Shown piece by piece: positions 1-8,365 of a DNA stretch of 64,000 nucleotides. Below the pieces are notes generated by a model that was not told where the DNA came from, did not search any database, and saw only the letters and a list, made by a program, of their open reading frames with translations. Source of the DNA: Castor canadensis (lineage: Eukaryota; Chordata; Mammalia; Rodentia; Castoridae); contig NC_133395.1 of the NCBI RefSeq assembly GCF_047511655.1, positions 75,115,910 to 75,179,909 of the forward strand, given 5' to 3'. A program made the translations under genes and the position numbers. Every line of letters starts with the position of its first letter. The stretch's first letter is position 1.

Positions 1-1541
1 TCCTCACAACAGGGAGCCTTGAAGCCTCCCCTGCCTCCACTGTGAATAAGAGGGAGCAGGAAGAGTTAACTTGACCTTCCCAGTTGAGCTCAGCCCCAAT
101 TGCCCTCATAGATGAGAGTACACCAGCCCCCTGTCCATCAGGTTAGAGGGGAGACCCTACTCAGAGCTGAGCAAGCACTGCCCACCCACCCACCCATGCA
201 CTGCCTTCCCAGAGAGTGGAGGGCCACTGCGGGCCTCTTGCTGTCCCCCAGCTATCTTGCTCAGTACTCTGTTTTCCAGGTACCCAGGACATGCCTAGCG
301 CAGACCAAGGTTTCTGTAAATTGAATATATGCTCCACTCTGACAATTTCCAGGGCCAAGGAAGCACTGAATGAAATAGCAATGGTTTGAGGAAGTGGCGG
401 CCTGAATAAGCCACTTGTTCCCCCTCTGAGCTGCAACTCAATTTTTTCATATGAAAATGTTTGGATTTGGAAGCTGCAGAGTATTGTTTCATCTAAGAAG
501 CATGCTTGGAGTGTGCAAAGTAGGACCTCTGTGATGGTGGGAAGCCTTGCTCTGTGCCCAGAAGGCGAAATCACCAACTGTCCACACTTGAGATGGGGAC
601 AAATATCAGATATCCCAAAGTGATTCAATATGCCAAGTTCCAAAGTGTGACAGTGTAAACATTCTGGATTTACTATTAAGCCATAGAGTTGCCCTTACTA
701 ATTATTCTGCAATTTTCTCTATCTTAATAAACTGTAAAGCAAGCCACCAGGATCCTTATAAAAATAACCTGAAAATTGTAAGGAGATAGCTCTACACGGC
801 CCTGCCTTTTGCAGGTCTGTATCCAGCTTGGTTTTGTAATTCATAGCTAATGAAAATGCAAGTCCCAAACAAGAATCTCTCTTTCTCAATCTCTTTCTCT
901 CTCTCTCTGTCTCTCTTTCTCTCTCTGTATATAATGTATATGTTACATATGAAAAAACGCTTCAAAAATTATACATTGCTAGAGAAAAAGAAAGTATTGC
1001 CAAAATACATGTTCCTTCAAAAGAAAGAAAAAATACAGAAATAATGAAAAGATGATTTCCCCTTTATCTCCCAAATTCACTTTTCTTCCCTTTTTCTACT
1101 AAGCGTACTCATGATGGGTAATGTCAGTTGCACAGCAGGTGAGTTACTGAAGCCTGACTTCTGAGTGAACATGCACTTCACGCTCCCTTTCTAGGCTCCT
1201 TGCTTTCCCCTCTTCCCGGGCCATGTTAACTGATAGGTAAAATTCTGATTGCAGACACCAGTGTATGTGGGGGAGGGGCGCACCAGCCTTCAGGTTGCTG
1301 CCCTTTCTCTGCAAAAACAGCTCATCACCACCACTAAAGTGAAAGAGAGATCAGGAGGAGGAGAGCCCCAGACTCACACAGAAATGCACACACCTCCATA
1401 CATTCAAATCAAAGAACACAGAAGGTAAAAGGGTGTGTGTGCCTGTGTGTGTGTGCATGCACAACTGCCTAAGCCTGGCTTACAGACAGCCATCAAACAA
1501 GATGCCCCTCTCTTCCTCACCAAGCCAGGGGCTTCTCTTAC
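1..1541 (-). other. ALOX5AP: ALOX5AP intron 1 (5' part)
   Basis: This segment lies downstream of the splice donor of ALOX5AP coding exon 1, so it is the start of intron 1; exon 2 and the rest of the gene are outside the window. I see no second ALOX5AP exon. It contains a CT-rich microsatellite near 875-928 and a short (TG)n run near 1432-1460. Short ORFs on either strand here show no recognisable domain. Confidence 0.8.
875..928. repeat. (CT)n-rich simple repeat
   Basis: Imperfect CT/TTCT repeat of about 50 bp within ALOX5AP intron 1, followed by a TA-rich stretch. It is low-complexity sequence and produces a spurious Ser/Leu/Phe-rich short ORF. Confidence 0.85.
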
Positions 1542-1611
1542 CGTTCTGGAGCACACTGATGAGGGTGACAATGGCCAACAGAACCACGTTGCCCACAGTT
1601 TCCTGGTCCAT
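1542..1611 (-). CDS. ALOX5AP: ALOX5AP (FLAP) coding exon 1, partial gene
   Basis: Arachidonate 5-lipoxygenase-activating protein is a MAPEG-family membrane protein of the nuclear envelope and ER. It presents arachidonate to 5-lipoxygenase for leukotriene synthesis. On the minus strand the exon starts with ATG at 1611 and encodes MDQETVGNVVLLAIVTLISV followed by LQN, then ends with one base of the next codon at a consensus donor (G|GTAAGAG). This is the N-terminal cytosolic tip and first transmembrane helix of FLAP; the human protein reads almost the same over these 23 residues (human VVQN where this has VLQN, from memory). The full protein is about 161 residues, and the remaining exons lie left of position 1. 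The reading frame is intact and the hydrophobic helix is preserved. The protein match and the splice site together make the call secure. Confidence 0.96.
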
Positions 1612-1800
1612 GTTGCTTCGGGCTCTGCAGAAGGGACTGGTCTGGCCCTAGCACTCTAGCCTCACTGTACAGGAAGGGGAAGTGTCGCCTGCACCCTGCC
1701 TTTCATCATTAGAATTTCCAAAGGTCCCAGCACAGTTACACAAAAAAAGAAGAAGTTCCTCTTCTTTTTTATTAGCCACTAAAGTGTCCGGGCTGCAGTT
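1612..1800 (-). promoter_or_regulatory. ALOX5AP: ALOX5AP 5' UTR and proximal promoter
   Basis: This is the sequence immediately upstream of the ALOX5AP start codon. Read on the minus strand it holds a GGAA/TTCC-rich stretch (near 1671-1682) that could bind ETS/PU.1 factors, which fits the myeloid expression of FLAP. Further up is an A/T-rich tract with a TATA-like 'taataaaaaa' at about 1764-1773. The transcription start cannot be fixed from sequence; human FLAP has a short 5' UTR. From memory, the human promoter carries a length-variable poly(A) tract at a similar distance, and here the tract at 1743-1770 is an inverted repeat (see findings). There is no CpG island, as expected for a tissue-restricted gene. 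Confidence 0.6.
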
Positions 1801-2120
1801 CAATGTGACCCACCAGGAGAAGCAGGGCCTGGGGGTGGAGCAGGTGGACTGTACATTCCCCTGCACTGCCTTGTCCTTGGAGGTCTCCCTGAGAGCCTCG
1901 AATGTGAATTCTGCACCCAAAGCCTGACCAGCAAGAGCTCAAGCAGGAGCCAGAGGATCTAGGAGCTACTGCCGTCTTTGACACCAGCAAAGACAAAGAA
2001 GAGAAGGGAACTGAAACTACTTTTTATGTATACAGCACCAAAAAGACTTGTGTCCTGAATACTGTCCTCTGTTCCTTTGATTCCTAGGGGGTGCACTCAC
2101 AGTAGCAGCCACATAAGCTT

Positions 2121-2173
2121 GGATGAATGGATGGACAGATGAATGAATGAGTGAATGAATGAATGCAGATGAG
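2121..2173. repeat. (GAAT)n/(GGAT)n simple repeat
   Basis: Tetranucleotide-rich stretch of about 50 bp built on GAAT/GGAT units, with interruptions. Confidence 0.8.
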
Positions 2174-2225
2174 TATGAGACAGGTGATGTCTCCTTTCAC
2201 GCAGAATAAGTAATGAAAGGAAACT

Positions 2226-2395
2226 AGGCACTGGTGGCTCACACCTGTAATCCTAGCTACTCAGGAGGATCAGAGTTTGAAGCCAGCCAGGATAAACAGT
2301 CTATGAAAAAACCCATCACAAAAAAAGGGTTGGTGGAGTGACTCAAGGTATAGGCCCTGAGTTCAAGCTCCAAAACTGCCAGAAAAAAAAAAAAA
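2226..2395 (+). mobile_element. B1+ID dimeric SINE
   Basis: The left part is B1-like ('cacctgtaatcctagctac') and the right part is ID-like ('ggttggtggagtgactcaag'), ending in a poly(A) tail. The fused order B1-linker-ID-A(n) recurs many times in the window. The flanks carry similar 'tgaaagga'/'tgaaagaa' motifs, a likely decayed target-site duplication. Confidence 0.85.
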
Positions 2396-3040
2396 GGAGT
2401 GAAAGAACTGAAAAATTAAGGCAAAGATAAAAACTAAACCAAAAAATATAGCATGGTCAGCAATAGAGTTCGCAGATGACCCCTAAGGAAAACTTCTAAA
2501 CAAAGATTGTCAAACACTGCAACTGAGGCAATTGTAGATTTACCTTCCCTGAAATTCTTCCCAGCTTAATGATGAGAGCAGTTTCCAGTGTGACAGAAAG
2601 TACAGGAGTGGACCTGCTGGGTGGACCCATGCCTCTCCTGGTATTCTTCAGCTCTGTAAAATCTGCAGCAATCCCACAGAGGCTTTACGGAACATGCAAG
2701 ATTCCTGCTACCTTTGTCCCACACCCAACAATTGGCATAGATTAAAAGGCACTTTGATCAAACCCTCAGTCTGAAAGATAACCCTGGCCCATCATTGGTG
2801 GCAACAGCAGGAAGCTGCACCTCAGCATGGGAGAGGCCAGGGTGGGGAAGAGATCACGGCCCTGTACCAACAGAAGCAGCGGCCAGCTTGCGTATCTGCA
2901 GTCAACTTCGAGAGACAGATGTTGGTGGAGGTGGTGTGCAGAGCTTGGATGCACAGAAGCTAGTAAATAAGTCAGGCTACTCATGACACTCTGAGGGACT
3001 TTGAGTGCCAGGGGTACTTTGTAGAGCACAGAGTGTGTGT
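2396..3040. other. Intergenic, nothing recognised
   Basis: Single-copy-looking sequence upstream of ALOX5AP. Short ORFs on both strands lack domains. It could hold distal ALOX5AP regulatory elements, but no specific one is visible. Confidence 0.5.
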
Positions 3041-3549
3041 TAGTCAAAGATCTTCAGAACACAGAACATATGAATAGATAGATATGAAAGGAGATTTGTT
3101 ACAGGAATTGATTATAGGAACTCCATGCACAGCCATGAAGGTGGAGAAGTCCCACAGTCTGCCGTCTGCCAGGTGGAGACTCAGGAAAGCTGGCGGTAAA
3201 GCCAGTCTCAGTCCAAGGCCAATGGCAATAGACAGGTCAACAGCACAAGGCCGAGTCTGAGTCCAAAGGCCAGAGAATCAGGAGCTCTGGTGGCCAAGGG
3301 TAGGAGAAGATGGATGTCCCAGTTTAAGGACAGGAGGAAATTCACCCTTCTTCCACCTTTTCTTCTATTTGAGACTCAACAAGTTGGATGATACTCACCC
3401 TCAATAGCGAGGGCAGATCTTTGCACAGTCCAATGATTTGAATGTCAGTGTTCCAGAAACATTCTCACACTCACCCAGACATAATTGTTTTAACAGCTAT
3501 CTGGGCATTCCGTAGCCCAGTCAAGAATATACCTCAAATTAACCATCCC
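3041..3549 (-). mobile_element. MLT2-type (ERVL) LTR fossil
   Basis: Read on the minus strand it follows the mammal-wide MLT2 LTR pattern: a start resembling 'ggttaatttgaggtat', the 'cagatagctg' region, 'ccagctttcctgagtctcca', and an end resembling 'ctgaagatctttgact'. It is a solo-LTR-like relic several hundred bp long, old (before the placental radiation) and decayed. The family call is from recognition. Confidence 0.65.
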
Positions 3550-3550
3550 A

Positions 3551-3731
3551 ATAGCCAGGCATGGTGGATCATGCCTACAATCTCAAATACTCGAGAGGCA
3601 CAGATACCAGAGGCCAACTCAGGGAAAAGTGTGAGACCCTATCTCAAAAACAAACTAAAGCAAAAATGACTGGCAATGTGGTTCAAGTGGTAGAGCACTT
3701 GCCTCGCAAACTCAAGGGCTTGAGTTCAAAC

Positions 3732-3735
<4 letters not shown>
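3551..3735 (+). mobile_element. B1+ID dimeric SINE
   Basis: B1-like half ('agccaggcatggtggatcat') followed by an ID-like half ('ggttcaagtggtagagcact'). It abuts the MLT2 LTR and runs into a (GA)n tract in place of a plain poly(A) tail. Confidence 0.8.
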
Positions 3736-3764
<29 letters not shown>

Positions 3765-3765
3765 C
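3733..3765. repeat. (GA)n microsatellite
   Basis: GAGAGA run at the 3' end of a SINE; probably grew from the SINE tail. Confidence 0.85.
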
Positions 3766-3859
3766 TTTCCTAATATTCTTCCAGTATTCACCTATTCATA
3801 TTTCAGTGATGATGCATCTGAAGTTAAGGACAATCCCTTAAAAAGTAGTCCCATTGCAA

Positions 3860-4410
3860 GTAATAGGAGCTTAGCTCAAACTAGCTCAGGCCAAGTAGGA
3901 GGTTTATTGGCTCAAAGACTCCAAGGACATGAGCAATCAAAAGTTACAAAGAACAGAGATGGAGTTGGACCTTGGAGTAGAGCCTTCTCTCTCTCAAATA
4001 TAGCACTACCAAATGGAGTTTCCTCTCTCTCTCTCTCCTGCTCCGTCCTCTCCTTCTCTCCTTCCATCTCCTCTCTATCTTCCCTTTCTCCTCCCTCCCC
4101 TCCCCTCTCCTTCCCTCCCCTTCTCTTACCTGCCCTTCCCTCCACTCTTCTCCTCTCCTCTCCTTCAACTCAGCATGTCAGATTTATTCTCTCTGTAGAA
4201 CAATTTTCTCCTCACAGTGGAAAATGTGCATTTTCCTACAACTCAGGAATTATACATCTTCTATCAGCTGCCACTTGTCAAGCACAGACTACTCTCATCT
4301 AAGCTCTTAGGACAACCTCACTGGTCTAAGCTGGCAAGCGTCCATTCCCAGGTCAACCAAATGGCAGAAAAACTAGAGTCAGTAGTTCCCAAAGTCATCA
4401 GAGGGTTGAG
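3860..4410 (+). repeat. Ancient MER-class interspersed repeat, family unassigned
   Basis: The stretch containing 'aggtttattggctcaaagac', then a CT-rich block, then sequence running to about 4410, resembles a common mammalian medium-reiteration repeat that I recognise but cannot name with confidence. The CT-rich block has expanded inside it. No coding potential beyond low-complexity artefacts. Confidence 0.4.
4016..4172. repeat. Homopyrimidine/homopurine tract
   Basis: About 155 bp that is almost entirely C and T on the plus strand (mostly CTCTC, TCCC and CCTTC blocks) with a handful of A or G interruptions. Such tracts can form triplex (H-DNA). It creates spurious Ser/Pro/Leu-rich and Arg/Glu-rich ORFs on the two strands. 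Confidence 0.9.
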
Positions 4411-6131
4411 GGGAACGTTCCCTAAAGAGAGGGCGTGCTGGCCCTGTCACATTTTATAATCCCAGATTAAACTGTCCAGTTTTTAAACAAGTCTCTCTAT
4501 CCTGTCCTCAAGCTCATTCCCATCTCCTTCCTGCTCTGGTATTTATATTCATGGGTGCATCCACACAGGGCTGCCTAGGACACCACTGGGAATCTTCCCT
4601 GTGGGACCAGGAAGAGGCCTCTTGCTCCTTTCCTAAACCTTCAGGAGCTCTACAAACAGGAGAGAGAATATCCAGCCATTTGCACTGTAGAGGCGGAGAA
4701 GACCCCTGGGAGGTGGTTCCCCTGGGAGGTGGTTCCTGGGGGGCCCTCGCCCAGCTCCCTGGAATCACCTAGCGCAGACAGCACGTGCTGGTGGTGCGAG
4801 TGCCCTTCACCCCAGCAGCGATGGCATTAAATTACAGCGTGCACGTTAAGATTCCGACGATGGCGCTGCAGAGGAGCACTTAGCAGAGGTGAAGTCCTGG
4901 AAATGCCATTCATCTCAATAGAGAGCTGCTGAGACAGAACAAAAAGGCAGGGGCGCCTGGGAGCAGAGGAGGGGCGCTGCCCGCCTTCGCTGGCTCCATT
5001 CCCGCACAGAACGATCCGCAGCCCGCACCACACTGGTCCCACACCCGCTCTGGGCCAAGTCACCAAGGAACCAGAGTAGCCCCTCAGCCCCATACACTGG
5101 GCAGCTGTATCTGGAGACCTGGCTGTGCTGGGCACTAGGCCAAGAGCTTCCAGCTGCTCCTGGATGCAGCCCTCCAAGAGGCAACATCCCCACCCCCCAT
5201 CCTTTCCCGAAAATGTGATCAAGGACAAACAGGCAGCAGGGAGCAGAAGCAGGATCCAAACGCAGGCCTACGTGCTTCAAAGTCTGATGTTCTAACTGCC
5301 CTGAGTGCTGCTCTGGAATCATTTGAGGGAACTTGGGGCTCCCCTGTCCTTCTGCATTCCAGCTTAGCAATCCTCCAAGGCTGGCAAGTTAGCAGTGACC
5401 TCTGTGTTCCTGTAGAGAGATTGTTTTTTTTAAAGGAATGAAAGGAAAACACACATGTTGCAAGAAGTAACATATCCCTGTACACTCACCATTGGGAAAG
5501 GTAATTTAACAAGAAATATCCCACAGCTCCAAAGCTAAGGTCACCCCTCTTGTGCCCAGCCCCTCCCCACGGACTCTCAGGACATAGGTCTGTGCTGTCC
5601 TCATATGTGTGACAGGTTACTTAGACAAATGTGCCAGGAGTAGGCAAGTATAATTAGCACATTCATTAATTAGAGCACTGTTAGTGGTTTGACTGTGAAG
5701 GACAACCATTTGTCAACAGAGATCAGGACAGCTGGGGCCAACCAGTGACTCAGAGGACAGCCATCCAGGGACAGCAGTGGCACAGACCAGCTGCTATTTA
5801 AAAACTCCGGGGCTGCTCATACACTTAGCGTCACTGCCACCTCTGTTGCCATGGCAACATGGAGCTACTAAGGCCCAGCTGTCAGGCAACAACATTAATG
5901 TATCCTTCACCTCAGGGGGCATGTTGCTATCTCATGATGACGCCTCCTTTCTCTTCCCAAGCCAGGTTGCCTCAGTGTTCATTAGGACGAGCATTTACCT
6001 GTACGCATACAGGGCACATGGGGTGGGGGGCAACGCTAGATGAGGCATAGAGATACAGCCCAGGTCTACAGGCATAAATCACAGGTGGTTACAAAGCAGT
6101 TTCACTTCACTTCAGTTGATCTAAAGACTAT
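4411..6131. other. Intergenic, nothing recognised
   Basis: Low-repeat sequence. A moderately CpG-containing patch lies at about 4770-5060 but is too weak to call a CpG island. Several overlapping ORFs of up to 151 codons on the minus strand have no recognisable domain, and I judge them chance ORFs in GC-richer DNA. Confidence 0.5.
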
Positions 6132-6135
6132 TCAG

Positions 6136-6428
6136 GACCAGGCACAATGACTTATGCCTGTAATCCCAGGTACTCAGGTGAAGATTCAGAGCACTGAGGT
6201 TCAATCTGAGGCCACCCTGGGCAAAAAGTGAGTGAGACAGCCATCTCAAAAATAAGCTGAGCATGGTGGTGTATGCCTGTTACCCCAGCTACACAGGAGG
6301 CAGATGTAGGAGCATTGGGGCCCAAGGCTACCCTGGGCAAAAGCAAAACCATACTTGAAAAATAAGCAAAGGCAAAAAAGAAGTGAGGCCCTGAGTTCAA
6401 ACCCCAGTCTCACCAAAGGAAAAAAAAT
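6136..6428 (+). mobile_element. B1+B1+ID trimeric SINE
   Basis: Two successive B1-like units (each with a '...cctgt(a/t)a(t/c)cccag...' core) followed by an ID-like tail ending 'gagttcaaaccccagtctca' and an A-rich end. This trimer is a second recurrent SINE architecture in the window. Confidence 0.75.
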
Positions 6429-6732
6429 GAATATTGAGACCAATACTGATCTGAAAGAGAAGCAATGTGCACAAAGTGACCAGGCATGGTTTGTTCTAGA
6501 GACCACATGCTAATGGTCTTCACGAAAACCAAATCAGCCTAGTGCCATTTTTCCTTCCCTAGCCATGATCAGATGACTTTTCCATCCATGAACAGCCCAT
6601 GGTTATGAATTAAACTGAATTGAGATAAATCCTCATGCCAGTCTGCGGATGAGGAAACAAAGAGATATTGAGTTTGCTATAACCTGATACACTGCTGATT
6701 AAATTCCAATCTCAGGGCACTGAGACACAAGC

Positions 6733-6880
6733 TTTTTATTTTTTGAGGTACTGGGATTTGAACTCAGGGCCTACACCTTGAGCCTCTCCACCAGCCCTTT
6801 CTTGTGAAGGTTTTTTTCAAGATAGGATCTCATGAACTACTTGCCTCTCTTCTGTAATACCTCAAGTTGTAAGCCGGTCC
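6733..6880 (-). mobile_element. B1+ID SINE, reverse orientation
   Basis: Begins with a T-rich run and the ID half in reverse ('ctgggatttgaactcagggc'), then a degraded B1-like half. 5' end truncated. Confidence 0.75.
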
Positions 6881-7202
6881 TATCAGTACAAAGCAAATCA
6901 AGAAATAGAATCCATGACTTACACAGACAGCAAACAACAAAGGTGGTGTATACAAGACCCCTCCCCTCTCCCATCACAAATACACAGAGCAGTAGATGAT
7001 GAGTTTGTAGGGAAATTAAGCAAGTGACCCATAAGTGTGGAAAATGGCATGCAATGCATTAGGCACAGAAACAAAGGGTAGACAAGCACTCATTCACTTG
7101 TGCCTCAGCTTTGTGTGTCTCCTAGGTTCTCTAAGGAAAAGAGATCAGGAATGGGCAGCACCTGCCTTGGGAACATTCAGTCCAAATTAAAAACTGTTAT
7201 GC
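6881..7202. other. Intergenic, nothing recognised
   Basis: Short low-repeat stretch between SINEs; no gene or site seen. Confidence 0.45.
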
Positions 7203-7312
7203 TCAGGCTCAGGTGTAGCTCAGTGGCAGATGGTGTGCTTGGTGTGTGCAGCCCTTGACTCCACCCCAGCACCACACACAAGGCACACACGCACACACGC
7301 ACACACACACCA
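7203..7312 (+). mobile_element. ID-type SINE with (CA)n tail
   Basis: tRNA-like unit 'gtgtagctcagtggcagatg' followed by a CA-rich tail. The 'gtagctcagtgg' form is closer to the general rodent ID element than the 'ggagtggctcaagtgg' form seen elsewhere in the window. Confidence 0.75.
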
Positions 7313-7454
7313 AATGTGATGCTCAGCTGACCTTTGCAAAGTAATTCAAATGAGGAAAAGAAAGTCTTTTTAATGAAGGATACTAGAACAATTGGATACA
7401 TATATTGGAAAGGAAGTGAACCTTGACCCTCCCAGAAATCACACAAAATATAAT

Positions 7455-7804
7455 TAGGTGAGTCTTAAATCTAAACACATAAAAATATAAAGCTTCTAGA
7501 AGAAAACAAAGGAGGAAGTCTTTGGGACCAGGAAGAAGTCAACTATTTCTTAGACAACAAAAAAGCATAGGCCATGTAAGAAAAAAAATCAGCAACTCAG
7601 GCTTCATCAAAATAGCCATTTTTATTAGGATGGCTTATGAGGGTGGGGTGACTGGAACTCCCAGCCATTGCTGACAAGAAAGTGGCAACATATGAATAAA
7701 AACACTTCAGAAAATTTTCCCAGTTTCTCAAAAAGCTAAACAAACACTTACTATATGACCTGACAATTCCACCCTAGTATTTCTTCAAGAGAAATGAAAA
7801 TACT
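7455..7804 (+). mobile_element. L1 fragment (end of ORF2 and 3' UTR)
   Basis: Matches the familiar L1 ORF2 C-terminal region ('ttctagaagaaaacaaagga', 'caggcttcatcaaaatagcc') followed by L1M-type 3' sequence ('atatgacctgacaattccac'). Decayed and truncated at both ends. Confidence 0.8.
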
Positions 7805-7970
7805 CATTTTGTATCACTCAGCATTTGACCAGAGAAGCAGATCCATTAGAAGATATTGTAATACATATGTGTGTGTGTGTGTGTACACACATTACATATA
7901 GAATACATACACATATTTTAGGAGATTCGTTGTAGGAATTCGACCTTATGCAGTTATGGAAGTTCGCTTT
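7805..7970 (-). mobile_element. MLT2-type LTR fragment
   Basis: A short MLT2-like piece in reverse orientation, related to the copy at 3041-3549, with an internal (TG)n run at about 7868-7883. Old and partial. Confidence 0.5.
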
Positions 7971-7974
7971 CAGG

Positions 7975-8365
7975 GGTTACTGTAACAAAGTATTATAAGT
8001 TGAGTGGTTTTAAACAGCAGAAGTTTATTATTTTACAGTTCTAGTGTGGTCAGGGCTATGCGTTCTCTGGATCTGTGGATGAGGACTCTTCCTCACATCT
8101 TCCTGGCTGCTGGTAGTAATCTTTGGTGCTCCTTGGCTTGCAGTGACACCACTCCAGCCTCTGCCCCCATTAACACCTGGCCCTCTCCCCTGTGTCTCTG
8201 TCTTTGCGTGGACACAGCTACATGGAATTAGGAGGCCCCCACCGCCAAGACAAGTATGACCTTGTCTTAACTATGTTTGCAATGACCCGATTTCCAAAGT
8301 CACATTTTGAAGTACTTGAGGTTAGGACTTCAACATATCTTTTGGGGGGTATATAATCCAACTGT
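7975..8365 (-). mobile_element. MLT1-type (ERVL-MaLR) LTR fossil
   Basis: In reverse orientation it follows the MLT1 LTR from its end ('ttactgtaacaaagtattat', 'cagcagaagtttattatttt') to its start ('ggacttcaacatatcttttg'). Old, placental-wide family. Confidence 0.8.

Noticed and set aside
850-1044. Short ORF rich in Ser/Leu/Phe near ALOX5AP exon 1
   Set aside because: It is produced by the (CT)n microsatellite and AT-rich intron sequence.
3907-4302. 131-codon Ser/Leu/Pro-rich ORF and antisense Arg/Glu-rich ORFs
   Set aside because: They are translations of the homopyrimidine tract; low complexity with no domain.
4827-5485. Overlapping minus-strand ORFs of 88-151 codons upstream of ALOX5AP
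   Set aside because: No domain, no splice context and no conserved start; chance ORFs in GC-richer DNA.
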